Numbered from the stretch's first letter, positions 30,737 through 38,638 are shown. The stretch is DNA of 38,638 nucleotides from Cohnella nanjingensis (GCF_014212125.1 NZ_JACJVP010000057.1:1-38638), one strand, 5' to 3'. Notes: generated from the letters alone by a model not told the origin. Made by a program: numbers and translations.

Positions 30737-31439
30737 GCGCATCTTGATCATCGAAGACGACAGCGTCATCTCGGAGGTGCAGAAGGACTTCCTCGAAGCG
30801 GGCGGCTTCCAGGTCGAGGTCGCTTCTACCGGTGACGAGGGGCTGCGGCGCGCGCTCGGGGAGCCGTTCGATCTGCTGCTGCTCGATCTGATGCTCCCGG
30901 GGCTGGACGGCTACGAGATTTGCCGCCAGGTGCGGGAGGTGAAGGAGATCCCGATCCTGATGGTGTCGGCCAAGAAGGAAGAGGTCGACAAGATCCGGGG
31001 TCTCGGTCTAGGCGCGGACGATTATATGATCAAGCCTTTCGGCGTCGGAGAGCTCGTCGCCCGGGTGAAGGCGCACCTCGCCCGTTACGAGCGGCTGACC
31101 CAAGGCGGCGCAGCGGATGCAGACGGCGCGCCCGCCAGCAGTCGGATCCGGCTGCCGAACCTCGTCATCGACAAGCGTTCGCGCCAAGTGTTCGCTGCCG
31201 GCAAGGAGACGCCGCTGACGACCAAAGAGTTCGACCTGCTGCTCTACATGGCCTCGCAGCCGAATCGGGTGTTCCGCAAGGAAGAGCTGTTCGAGCGGGT
31301 CTGGGGGCTCGATTCGTACGGCGATCTCGCGACGCTGACCGTGCATATCAGCCGGCTGCGCGAGAAGATCGAGCGCGATCCGTCGAAGCCGGAGCGGATC
31401 GAGACGATCTGGGGCGTCGGGTACCGCTTCAATTTATAA
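30729..31439 (+). CDS. OmpR/PhoB-family response regulator
   Basis: Protein of 236 aa. Receiver domain with acidic pocket IIEDD, phospho-acceptor Asp53 in LLLLDLMLPGLDGYE, and conserved Lys in ADDYMIKPF. C-terminal winged helix with PLTTKEFDLLLYMASQPNRV, VHISRLREKIERDP and GVGYRF. ATG 30729 overlaps the kinase stop (ATGAGTAA). Direct repeats before the kinase gene are a likely binding site, hence autoregulation. Confidence 0.95.
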   Translation: MSKRILIIEDDSVISEVQKDFLEAGGFQVEVASTGDEGLRRALGEPFDLLLLDLMLPGLDGYEICRQVREVKEIPILMVSAKKEEVDKIRGLGLGADDYMIKPFGVGELVARVKAHLARYERLTQGGAADADGAPASSRIRLPNLVIDKRSRQVFAAGKETPLTTKEFDLLLYMASQPNRVFRKEELFERVWGLDSYGDLATLTVHISRLREKIERDPSKPERIETIWGVGYRFNL

Positions 31440-31450
31440 ACGAATAGACC

Positions 31451-31471
31451 GCATGCGATCCGATCGCATGC
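31451..31471 (+). repeat. Perfect inverted repeat after the response regulator
   Basis: GCATGCGAT-CCG-ATCGCATGC: 9-bp arms, 3-nt loop, no T run. It lies in the 68-bp gap before the next gene. Confidence 0.7.
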
Positions 31472-31507
31472 TGCCGGATTCGGATACCATGAGAGGGGAT
31501 ATGGAAG

Positions 31508-31942
31508 ATGGGAAGCGCCAAACCGAGCGCGGAGGGGAATCGTTACGTAAGGGTGCTGTATGCGTTTCTGGCCGTCGTCACGTTCGTCTGCATCGTCATT
31601 CAAGTGTTCCTGGCGGGACTCGGGACGTTCGCGGGCTCCGAGAACTGGGCGATGCACGCCAAGTTCGTCAATTACTTTGAATTCGCGCCGCCGATCATGT
31701 TCCTGCTGTCCTTCGGCGGACGCATCCGGGGCACGCTGCGGTGGATTCCGCTCGCGCTCTTCCTGCTTATCTCGTTCCAGCACATGTCGGTCCGGGTCTT
31801 CTCGGACATCGGCTGGCTTGCGGCCTTCCATACGATCGCGGCGCTGCTGCTGTTCTGGGGCGCGATGCACACGGCGAACCGCTCCAAAGCCTGGCTGCTG
31901 CCGCGGCTGACCGACTCCCCGGCCGGCAAGCTGCAGGCTTGA
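31508..31942 (+). CDS. Small four-helix membrane protein (DUF6220-like)
   Basis: Protein of 144 aa with four hydrophobic segments: about 15-37 (VLYAFLAVVTFVCIVIQVFLAG), 53-70 (NYFEFAPPIMFLLSFGG), 77-93 and 104-120. The pattern VFLAGLGTFAG followed by HAKFVNYFEFA recalls the DUF6220 family, of unknown function; I recognise it by memory only. SD GAGGGGATATGGAAG. It follows the two-component system and may be its target or a passenger. Confidence 0.65.
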   Translation: MGSAKPSAEGNRYVRVLYAFLAVVTFVCIVIQVFLAGLGTFAGSENWAMHAKFVNYFEFAPPIMFLLSFGGRIRGTLRWIPLALFLLISFQHMSVRVFSDIGWLAAFHTIAALLLFWGAMHTANRSKAWLLPRLTDSPAGKLQA

Positions 31943-31962
31943 CGTCCTTGATCCATCCAAAA

Positions 31963-32003
31963 AAGAAGAACCGCCTGGGTTCCCGGCCCGGACGGTTCTT
32001 CTT
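31963..32003 (-). terminator. Bidirectional terminator between converging genes
   Basis: AAGAAGAACCG pairs over 11 bp with CGGTTCTTCTT, with an inner GGG/CCC. On the minus strand the stem is followed by TTTTT, fitting the end of the gene at 32068; on the + strand it can end the gene at 31508. Confidence 0.85.
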
Positions 32004-32067
32004 GCGTTTATCGCCTCTCCAGAGGACGGCGGGTACGACTTTGGCCCGCTAATCTGGCTAGCCTTAC

Positions 32068-32268
32068 TCAATAACCGGGTCTGGAGACAAAGGTGAACTG
32101 CTTGCGATTGTACAAAATGTTGTTGACCTGGACGAATTCTTTGCCATAATATTCGATGAACCCGATGTCGCTGTGCGACTGCCCTTGGTAGATCTGTACC
32201 GGCACGTCGGCGCTGATGTGATCTTCGAAGTGGCGGTCATCGTAGATCATCTGACCGTTCATGTACAT
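32068..32268 (-). CDS. Small conserved-looking protein of unknown function
   Basis: Protein of 66 aa, MYMNGQMIYDDRHFEDHISA at the N-terminus, rich in Asp, Tyr and Gln, predicted mainly beta (VPVQIYQGQSHSDIGFIEYY). I do not recognise it. The ATG at 32268 lies behind AGAGGGGTGAT; a GTG at 32277 is an alternative. It has a proper terminator. It is divergent from pth. The size and composition suggest a small cytoplasmic or spore-associated protein, but that is a guess. Confidence 0.65.
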   Translation of the reverse strand: MYMNGQMIYDDRHFEDHISADVPVQIYQGQSHSDIGFIEYYGKEFVQVNNILYNRKQFTFVSRPGY

Positions 32269-32484
32269 CCCTATCACCCCTCTTTCTTTGAAGCGCTTGT
32301 ATTAGAGAAGACACATCAGAAATTCAAATCGTTGCAATCGGACGCAATATTTTTGGAACATCCAGGAAGGATATGCTTAATGCGCGCTTTTCTGAACCGT
32401 CTTCGACAATATGGCCTTGGCCTCTCCGAAGGACGGAGCGGCCGGATGAATGCGGGGAACGAGGACTTTGGAGGTATCGAACCA

Positions 32485-33048
32485 ATGCGATGGATCGTAG
32501 GACTAGGCAATCCCGGACCCGCCTATGAGGCGACCCGGCACAACGCGGGCTTCATGGTCGTGGACGAGCTGGCCCGGCGCTGGAATACGCAGGTGAATCA
32601 GAGCAAGTGCAAAGCCTTGTACGGCGAAGCGCGCGTCCAGGGCGCGAAGGTGGCGCTGCTGAAGCCGATGACTTATATGAACCTGTCGGGCGAATCGGTC
32701 CGCGCGTTCATGGACTTCTATAAGGCGGAGCTCTCCGACGGCATCGTCGTCTATGACGACCTGGATACGGAGACGGGGAAGATCCGGCTGCGCTATCAAG
32801 GCAGCGCGGGCGGCCACAACGGCATCAAGTCGATCATTCAGCACACCGGCACGCAAGTGTTCAATCGGGTGCGGATGGGCATCTCCCGGCCGACGAACGG
32901 CATGCAGATCGTCGACTACGTGCTGGCGCCATTCGCCAAGGCCGAGCAGGCCGAGCTGCGCAAGATGATCGAGGATGCGTGCGACGCGATCGAGTATGCG
33001 CTGGCGCATCCGTTCGACGAGACGATGGCGCGGTTCAACGGCAAGTAG
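32485..33048 (+). CDS. pth: Peptidyl-tRNA hydrolase
   Basis: Frees tRNA from peptidyl-tRNAs that drop off the ribosome. Protein of 187 aa with IVGLGNPGPAYEATRHNAGF (catalytic His in RHNAG), LLKPMTYMNLSGESV, YDDLDTETGKIRLR and GSAGGHNGIKSI. ATG 32485 with GGAGGT 9 nt upstream; the longer frame to 32173 overlaps the divergent small gene. In B. subtilis spoVC (pth) also follows ctc; here a 6-kb insertion separates them. Confidence 0.96.
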   Translation: MRWIVGLGNPGPAYEATRHNAGFMVVDELARRWNTQVNQSKCKALYGEARVQGAKVALLKPMTYMNLSGESVRAFMDFYKAELSDGIVVYDDLDTETGKIRLRYQGSAGGHNGIKSIIQHTGTQVFNRVRMGISRPTNGMQIVDYVLAPFAKAEQAELRKMIEDACDAIEYALAHPFDETMARFNGK

Positions 33049-33062
33049 CAGGCAGCGTCTGC

Positions 33063-33092
33063 GCTTAAAACCACCTTTTGCCGGGCATACTA
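33063..33092 (+). promoter_or_regulatory. Sigma-F type promoter of fin
   Basis: GCTTA, 15 bp, GGGCATACTA, a full match to GYWTA and GGNNANANTR (equivalently 18 bp to CATACTA). Confidence 0.75.
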
Positions 33093-33141
33093 AAGGAATC
33101 GCGGCGAGTTGCCGCATAACCTACCTTTAGGAGGCATACAC

Positions 33142-33372
33142 ATGGCTGTAAACTACGTTTGCCGACATTGTCAGATGCCGCTCGGAAGCTTCGACAACGC
33201 CCAGGTATCCGAATACCGGCTGGGTCTTCATTTCTTGACCCCCGAAGAGCGAAAGCGTATAATAGCGTATAATTCTAACGGGGACGTAACGGTCCAAGTC
33301 ATTTGCGATTACTGCAGCCAGACGTTGGAGAACCATCCGGAGCTGGCGCTGCTGACCAATCCGCTTCAATAG
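33142..33372 (+). CDS. fin: Anti-sigma-F factor Fin (YabK)
   Basis: Protein of 76 aa, same length as B. subtilis Fin. Zinc-ribbon cysteines Cys7 and Cys10 (CRHC) and Cys55 and Cys58 (CDYC), and LGLHFLTPEERKRIIAYNSN GDV in the middle. Fin binds RNA polymerase and helps the switch from sigma-F to sigma-G in the forespore. ATG 33142 follows AGGAGGCATACAC. It has a sigma-F promoter, so it forms a negative loop on sigma-F. It lies between pth and mfd as in B. subtilis. Confidence 0.94.
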   Translation: MAVNYVCRHCQMPLGSFDNAQVSEYRLGLHFLTPEERKRIIAYNSNGDVTVQVICDYCSQTLENHPELALLTNPLQ

Positions 33373-33398
33373 CGTCCCGTGACCTGAGGACAATGGAG

Positions 33399-33428
33399 AG
33401 GCCTTGGCGTGTGCCGAGGCTTCTTTTT
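33399..33428 (+). terminator. Terminator of fin
   Basis: AGGCCTTGG, loop CGTGTG, CCGAGGCTT, then C and TTTTT. Confidence 0.85.
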
Positions 33429-33539
33429 GAACGATTTGGAGAGGAAATTCATTGCTCTTCCTACTTCCCGATCGTCTCGACAACCTGCCGTCCCGGATGC
33501 GGGAGCCTAGATTAGAATCGACCGATAAGGGGAAACGCG

Positions 33540-36500
33540 ATGAAGCCGTTGATGAATACGTTTGCTACAGACCCCGACTTCCAATCCGTACTGGCGGGCG
33601 TCAAAGGCAATATGCGGGAGCAGTTGGTAGCGGGATTATCCGGCTCGGCCCGCCAAGTGATGATCGCTTCGATGTATCGGGAGCTCAGTCGTCCCGTGCT
33701 CGTCGTTACCCATAACATGTTCGCGGCGCAGAAGATGGCGGAAGACTTGCAGGAGTGTCTCTCCGCCGAAGAGGTGCTGCTGTATCCGGCCAACGAGCTG
33801 ATCGCCGCCGAGACGGCGATCTCGAGTCCCGAGACGTCGGCGCGCCGGATGGACGTCCTGCTCCAACTCGCGGAAGGCTTCCGCGGGGTTATTGTCGTGC
33901 CGTTCTCCGGCATCCGGCGCTTCCAGCCGGACCGCGGCACGATGGCGAACGCCCTGGTGACGCTGCGCGTGGGCGACACGCTCTCCATGAACGATTTTCT
34001 CCGCCGCATGATCGGCCTCGGCTACGAGCGGGTGGACCGCGTCGAGCAGAAGGGCCATTTAAGCGTGCGCGGCGGCATCGCCGACTTCTTCCCGCTGACG
34101 TCGTCCACGGCGGTGCGGGTGGAGTGGTTCGACGACGAGATCGACTCGATCCGCACGTTCGATCCGACCGATCAGCGCTCCGTCGACAAGTTGGACGCAT
34201 ATGCCGTGCGGCCGTGCCGGGAGATCATCGCGGACGAACGGCGGTTCGAGAATGCCGCGCAGCATGCCTTCGATCTGCTAGAGGCGCAGCTGGAGAAGAT
34301 GTCGGATCGGCAGGCCAAGGAGCGGCTGCGCACCGAAATTACCCGGGAAATCGACTTTCTGCGACAAAACGTGTATTTCTCCGAAATCTACAAATATATC
34401 TCTCTGCTCTATCCGGAGCGACAGACGCTGCTGGATTATATGCCGCGCGATACCGTGCTGCTCATGGACGAACCGAACCGGCTCGGAGAAACGGCGCGGC
34501 AGCTGGAGCGGGACGAGACGGAATGGACGACGCACCTGCTGCAGCAGGGCAAGTGCCTGCCCGGCTTCGTCCTGGCCGTCCCGGCCGAGCAAGCGCTCTA
34601 TCCGAAGGCGTTCCAGACGGTCTATATGTCGCTGTTCGTGCGTCAGATCCCGCATACGCAGCCGCAGAACATCGTGAACTTCGTCTGCCGGGCGATGCAG
34701 AACTTCCACGGGCAGATGAACGTCCTGAAGGCGGAGATGGAGCGCTGGCGCAAAGGCGGCGCCCACATCGTCATGCTGGCGGGCAACGCGGAACGGGCGG
34801 AGCGGATGCGCCGCGTGCTAGACGACTACCATATCGAGACGCCGGAGATCGCTCAGGGCAACCTGCAGAGCGGCTTCGAGCTGCCGTCCGTCAAGCTCGT
34901 GGTCATCACCGAAGGGGAGATGTTCACCCAGAAGCAGCGGAAGGCGCGGCGCGTCGACCGGCGCATGGACAATGCCGAGCGGATCAAGAGCTATACGGAG
35001 CTCAAGGTCGGCGACTATGTCGTTCACCAGAACCACGGGATCGGCAAGTATCTCGGCATCGGGACGCTCGAGATGGGCGGCATTCACAAGGACTATTTGC
35101 ATATCATCTATGCGGGCGGCGACCGGCTGTCGGTGCCGGTCGAGCAGTTCGACCTGATCCAGAAGTACGTCGGCTCCGAGGAGAAGGATCCGAAGGTCAA
35201 CAAGCTCGGCGGCGCGGACTGGACGCGGGTCAAGTCGAAGGTGCGATCGTCCGTCAAGGACATCGCCGACGACTTGATCAAGCTGTACGCGGAGCGCCAG
35301 GCGACCGAGGGCCACGGATTCGGCGAGGATTCGCCGTACCAGCAGGAATTCGAGGCGATGTTCCCTTACGACGAGACGACGGACCAGCTGCGGGCGATCG
35401 AAGAGATCAAGGTCGATATGCAACAACCGCGCCCGATGGACCGTCTGTTATGCGGAGACGTCGGCTACGGCAAGACCGAAGTGGCGATCCGCGCGGCGTT
35501 CAAGGCGGCGATCGACGGCAAGCAGGTGGCCGTCCTCGTCCCGACGACGATCCTCGCGCAGCAGCATTACGAGACGTTCCGCGAACGGTTCTCCGGCTAT
35601 CCTTTCAATATTAAAGTGCTTAGCCGCTTCCGCTCCCGCAAGGAGCAGAACGAGACGATCAAAGGCGTCAAGGCCGGCACCGTCGACGTGCTCATCGGGA
35701 CGCACCGGCTGCTCTCCCAGGACGTCGTGTTCAAGGATCTGGGCTTGCTCATCGTGGACGAGGAGCAGCGGTTCGGGGTCTCGCACAAGGAGAAGCTGAA
35801 GCGGCTCAAGACGAACGTGGACGTCCTCACGCTGACGGCGACGCCGATCCCCCGCACGCTCCACATGTCGATGCTGGGGGTGCGGGATCTGTCGGTCATC
35901 GAGACGCCGCCGGAGAACCGCTTCCCCGTGCAGACCTACGTGGTCGAATACAGCCCGACGCTGGTGCGGGAGGCGATCGAGCGAGAGATGGCCCGGGACG
36001 GACAGGTATACTTCCTGTTCAACCGCGTTCAAGGCATCTACCAGATGGCCGAGCAGATCACCGCGCTCGTGCCGGACGCCCGCATCGCCGTCGCGCACGG
36101 CCAGATGTCGGAGCAGGAGCTCGAGCGCACGATCCTCGACTTCCTCGACGGCGAGTATGACGTGCTGGTCAGCACCAGCATTATCGAGACGGGCGTGGAC
36201 ATCCCGAACGTCAACACGCTGATCGTGCACGATGCGGACAAGATGGGCCTGTCCCAGCTGTATCAGCTGCGCGGACGGGTCGGGCGGTCCAACCGGATCG
36301 CGTACGCCTACTTTACCTATCAGCGGGACAAGGTGCTGAACGAAGTGGCCGAGAAGCGTCTCCAGTCGATCAAGGAGTTCACCGAGCTCGGCTCGGGCTT
36401 CAAGATCGCGATGCGCGACCTGTCGATCCGCGGCGCGGGCAATCTGCTCGGCGCGGAGCAGCACGGCTTCATCGCGTCGGTCGGCTTCGATCTGTACTCG

Positions 36501-37064
36501 CAGATGCTGGCGGAGGAGATTCAGGCGCGCAAGGCGGAGTGGCACGGCGGCAAGGCGCTCCCGCCCGCGCCGGTCAACACGCAGCTCGACATCGGCGTGG
36601 ACGCGTATCTGCCGCCGGACTATATCTACGACAGCATTCAGAAGATCGAGATCTACAAGAAGGTCGCGGCCGCCGCGTCGCTGGACGACGTGAGCGACCT
36701 GTTCGACGAGCTGACCGACCGGTTCGGCGACCCGCCGAAGTCGGTGCTAAACCTGCTCGCTGTCGCGCGGCTGAAGGTGTACGGGCGCCGCTACGGCATC
36801 GAGTCGATCGTGAAGCGCGGGGACGACGTGCATCTCAAGTTCGAGGAGCGCCGCCGGGAGGAGATCGAGGAGCCGAAGCTCAAGGCGCTGGAGGCGAAGC
36901 ACCAGGGCCGCCTGCAGCTGGTCTCGCTCTCTCCGCAGCCCGCCGCGCGCCTGAACGTCAAACGTTTGGACGACGACGCCATGTTGGCGCTTGTCGAGGA
37001 GTTTCTGGTACAATATCAGGAAGTGACCAAGATCAAGGGGGAATTACAGGATGTTGCACCCTAA
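33540..37064 (+). CDS. mfd: Transcription-repair coupling factor Mfd
   Basis: DNA translocase that removes RNA polymerase stalled at lesions and recruits UvrA. Protein of 1174 aa, full length. N-terminal UvrB-like module (about 1-350), RNA-polymerase-interaction domain with VGDYVVHQNHGIGKYLGI near residue 490, helicase motif I GDVGYGKTEVAIRAAF near 640, DEEQRFGVSHKEKL near 740, SAT-like LTLTATPIPRTL, TRG and motif VI region LRGRVGRSNR near 915, and a C-terminal TRCF domain. SD AAGGGG. It overlaps the lipoprotein gene by 14 bp. Confidence 0.97.
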   Translation: MKPLMNTFATDPDFQSVLAGVKGNMREQLVAGLSGSARQVMIASMYRELSRPVLVVTHNMFAAQKMAEDLQECLSAEEVLLYPANELIAAETAISSPETSARRMDVLLQLAEGFRGVIVVPFSGIRRFQPDRGTMANALVTLRVGDTLSMNDFLRRMIGLGYERVDRVEQKGHLSVRGGIADFFPLTSSTAVRVEWFDDEIDSIRTFDPTDQRSVDKLDAYAVRPCREIIADERRFENAAQHAFDLLEAQLEKMSDRQAKERLRTEITREIDFLRQNVYFSEIYKYISLLYPERQTLLDYMPRDTVLLMDEPNRLGETARQLERDETEWTTHLLQQGKCLPGFVLAVPAEQALYPKAFQTVYMSLFVRQIPHTQPQNIVNFVCRAMQNFHGQMNVLKAEMERWRKGGAHIVMLAGNAERAERMRRVLDDYHIETPEIAQGNLQSGFELPSVKLVVITEGEMFTQKQRKARRVDRRMDNAERIKSYTELKVGDYVVHQNHGIGKYLGIGTLEMGGIHKDYLHIIYAGGDRLSVPVEQFDLIQKYVGSEEKDPKVNKLGGADWTRVKSKVRSSVKDIADDLIKLYAERQATEGHGFGEDSPYQQEFEAMFPYDETTDQLRAIEEIKVDMQQPRPMDRLLCGDVGYGKTEVAIRAAFKAAIDGKQVAVLVPTTILAQQHYETFRERFSGYPFNIKVLSRFRSRKEQNETIKGVKAGTVDVLIGTHRLLSQDVVFKDLGLLIVDEEQRFGVSHKEKLKRLKTNVDVLTLTATPIPRTLHMSMLGVRDLSVIETPPENRFPVQTYVVEYSPTLVREAIEREMARDGQVYFLFNRVQGIYQMAEQITALVPDARIAVAHGQMSEQELERTILDFLDGEYDVLVSTSIIETGVDIPNVNTLIVHDADKMGLSQLYQLRGRVGRSNRIAYAYFTYQRDKVLNEVAEKRLQSIKEFTELGSGFKIAMRDLSIRGAGNLLGAEQHGFIASVGFDLYSQMLAEEIQARKAEWHGGKALPPAPVNTQLDIGVDAYLPPDYIYDSIQKIEIYKKVAAAASLDDVSDLFDELTDRFGDPPKSVLNLLAVARLKVYGRRYGIESIVKRGDDVHLKFEERRREEIEEPKLKALEAKHQGRLQLVSLSPQPAARLNVKRLDDDAMLALVEEFLVQYQEVTKIKGELQDVAP

Positions 37065-38076
37065 ACGCAGATCGTACCGCCGGCTCGGCCTTGGGCTGCT
37101 GGCAGTCGTTCTGCTCGCCGTTCTCATGTCCGGCTGCGGCAAGAAAGACGCCAACAAAGTCGTAGCGGTATACGAGGGCGGTCAAGTAACGAACAAAGAA
37201 TTCGCGTCTTACAAAACGTTTATGAAAATGGTTAATCCGATGTACGCGAGCATCGTGGACGAGCCTTCGGTCCAAGAGAGCATCCTGAAGCAATTCGTCG
37301 CGATCCGTCTGCTGAGCGCGCGCGCCTCGGACGAAGCCAAGACGCAGGGGCAGAAAGAAGCGGACGATCAGTTCGCGCAGATCAAGAAGTCCCTCGACGC
37401 CGACGCAGCTACGAAGAAGGCCATGAAGGACGGCGGCCTGACCGAAGATCAGATGAAGCAGTACATCAGCGAGCAGATGATCATGCTGAAGGACGCCGAT
37501 CTGAAGGTCACGGACGACCAAGTCAAAGCCTACTACGACAAGAACAAGGCGAAGTTCGACAGCCGCGTGACGGTTCGCCACATCCTGATCGGCTTCAAGG
37601 ACAAGGAACAGAAGGACCGCCCGAAGGCGGACGCCCTGAAGCTGGCTAACGAAGTGAAGACGAAGCTCGAAGCAGGCGGCGACTGGACCGAGCTCGCGAA
37701 GGAATATTCCGACGACAGCGGCTCCGCGTCAACCGGAGGACTCTACGAGAACGCCGATCCGGAATCCTATGTCGAAGCGTTCAAGAACGCCGCCAAGACG
37801 CTGCCGATCGGCAAGATCAGCGATCCGGTCGAGACCGAGTACGGCTACCACGTGATGAAGGTCGAGAAGCGCGGCCAAGCGTTCGACGACAAGGCCAAGG
37901 AAGAGATCAAGCAGACGCTCAGCTCCGAGAGCATCGACAAGTTCATGTCGGACGAGCTGCCGAAGCTGATCAAGGAGATCAAGAATCTGCCGCCGATTCC
38001 GTCCCCGTCGCCTAGCGCGTCGCCTTCGGCATCCGCACCCGCCTCGCCGAGCGCATCGTCCTCGGCCGGCAAGTAA
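37051..38076 (+). CDS. PrsA-like lipoprotein peptidyl-prolyl isomerase (parvulin)
   Basis: Protein of 341 aa. Basic N-terminus, hydrophobic signal and lipobox LMSGC with Cys29 as the lipidated residue, so it is anchored outside the membrane. SurA-like N-terminal chaperone region (about 35-165), parvulin domain (about 170-272: VTVRHILIGFKDKEQ, GGLYENADPESYVEAF, VETEYGYHVMKVE), and a low-complexity Pro/Ser/Ala tail (PSPSPSASPSASAPASPS). It helps fold secreted proteins. ATG 37051 overlaps mfd; SD AAGGGGGAA. Followed by a terminator. Confidence 0.93.
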   Translation: MLHPKRRSYRRLGLGLLAVVLLAVLMSGCGKKDANKVVAVYEGGQVTNKEFASYKTFMKMVNPMYASIVDEPSVQESILKQFVAIRLLSARASDEAKTQGQKEADDQFAQIKKSLDADAATKKAMKDGGLTEDQMKQYISEQMIMLKDADLKVTDDQVKAYYDKNKAKFDSRVTVRHILIGFKDKEQKDRPKADALKLANEVKTKLEAGGDWTELAKEYSDDSGSASTGGLYENADPESYVEAFKNAAKTLPIGKISDPVETEYGYHVMKVEKRGQAFDDKAKEEIKQTLSSESIDKFMSDELPKLIKEIKNLPPIPSPSPSASPSASAPASPSASSSAGK

Positions 38077-38170
38077 GCGCGCCAGCCGCTCGCCGAGCGC
38101 GAGAGGCGCCACAGGGCGCTGCGCGTCGCGGTGACGCAGCGCAGCAGCCGTGCAAGCTATACGCGAAGGG

Positions 38171-38196
38171 AAGGCCCTCCTCCGGGAGGGCCTTTT
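38171..38196 (+). terminator. Terminator of the PrsA-like gene
   Basis: Ten-bp stem AAGGCCCTCC/GGAGGGCCTT with a 4-nt loop and TT, about 95 bp after the stop. Confidence 0.9.
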
Positions 38197-38245
38197 GTGC
38201 GTCTTCAAGACGGCTCTCCTCCGCCCCCAACTTCGGATCCCGCCG

Positions 38246-38620
38246 GATGTAGGTAGTTAAACGACCTACATTCGCCGAAAATGCCGGAGTCCCCTCGATG
38301 TAAGTAATTAAACTACCTACATTGGCCGAAAATGCCGGAGTCCCCTCGATGTAGGTAAATAAACTACCTACATTCGCCGAAACCGTCGGAGCCCCCTCGA
38401 TGTAGGTAATTAAACTACCTACATTCGCTGGAACTGGCGGAATCCCCTCGATGTAGGTAAATAAACTACCTACATTCGCCGAAAATGCCGGAGTCCCCTC
38501 GATGTAGGTAAATAAACTACCTACATTTGTCGAAACTGGCGGAATCCCCTCGATGTAGGTAAATAAATTACCTACATTCGCTGAAACTGGCGGAATCCCC
38601 TCGATGTAGGTAAATAAACT
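38246..38620 (+). repeat. 51-bp tandem repeat array with a palindrome in each unit
   Basis: Seven full units and a partial eighth begin at 38246, 38297, 38348, 38399, 38450, 38501, 38552 and 38603, exactly 51 bp apart. Each has the palindrome ATGTAGGTA, 7-nt middle, TACCTACAT (with small variants), then a variable GC-rich part and CCCCTC. The last unit breaks off near 38620. No gene is seen from 38077 to the window end; the open minus-strand frame through the array reads a 17-residue repeat but lacks a ribosome-binding site. Confidence 0.93.
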
Positions 38621-38638
38621 CAATGGCATTGCACAGAA

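Noticed and set aside
32173..32484. Extended N-terminus of peptidyl-tRNA hydrolase
   Set aside because: It overlaps the divergent small gene and the conserved protein begins at 32485 behind GGAGGT.
33755..35614. 619-aa open frame inside mfd
   Set aside because: Shadow frame of mfd, Arg/Gly/Ala-rich, without a start signal.
38246..38620. CRISPR array
   Set aside because: The 51-bp units are contiguous and nearly equal throughout, with no unique spacers and no cas genes nearby.
38012..38629. Minus-strand gene for a 17-residue repeat protein
   Set aside because: The frame stays open only because the period is a multiple of three. It runs into the PrsA-like gene, has no ribosome-binding site, and repeat differences change residues without a coding pattern.
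1..38638. Insertion sequences, prophage or tRNA genes
   Set aside because: No transposase, integrase or phage protein and no tRNA-like cloverleaf was noticed on either strand.

Overview
The window is a GC-rich, spore-forming Firmicute chromosome segment, most likely Paenibacillaceae; Cohnella or Paenibacillus is my inference from gene content and base composition. It starts at the very end of a 23S rRNA gene, includes the 5S gene, and then follows the gene order known around the abrB-spoVG-mfd region of Bacillus subtilis: gin, yaaO, tmk, darA, yaaR, holB, ricT, yabA, trmN6, rsmI, abrB, tatD, yabE, rnmV, rsmA, yabG, veg, sspF, ispE, purR, ridA, spoVG, glmU, prs, ctc, pth, fin, mfd. Nearly all of it runs on the + strand, away from the rRNA operon.

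Layout. 1-300: rRNA operon end. 396-2338: minus-strand block with an ECF sigma factor, a membrane anti-sigma-like protein and an unknown membrane protein. 2442-12100: the gin to rsmI segment (sporulation checkpoint, nucleotide metabolism, replication clamp loading, c-di-AMP reception, RNA methylation). 12165-14876: abrB divergent from an HD-domain phosphohydrolase, then tatD; the usual metG is not here. 14877-15557: long leader with a c-di-AMP (ydaO-type) riboswitch feeding yabE. 17000-26344: rnmV to ctc. 26592-31942: accessory insertion between ctc and pth, with a D-amino-acid module (YheO-like regulator, DSD1-family PLP enzyme, RidA-family protein), a two-component system and a small membrane protein. 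32068-38076: a small minus-strand gene, pth, fin, mfd and a PrsA-like foldase. 38246-38620: a 51-bp palindromic tandem array.

How it works together. The segment carries readable promoters for several stages of sporulation: tandem Spo0A boxes at abrB, a sigma-H promoter at spoVG, forespore sigma-F/G promoters at gin, sspF and fin, and a sigma-K promoter at yabG. Gin and Fin restrain sigma-G and sigma-F, so part of the timing logic is encoded here. c-di-AMP appears twice, as the receptor DarA and as the riboswitch ahead of the cell-wall protein YabE.

The least explained items are a dispersed two-hairpin element present three times (6511, 9773, 11952), whose second hairpin keeps its fold while its sequence changes; the 51-bp array at the right edge; extra Spo0A boxes in front of the HD phosphohydrolase; an 11-bp hairpin covering the veg ribosome-binding site; and phased direct repeats plus a palindrome at the two-component promoter. 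All assignments are by eye from motifs and gene order; no search was run.
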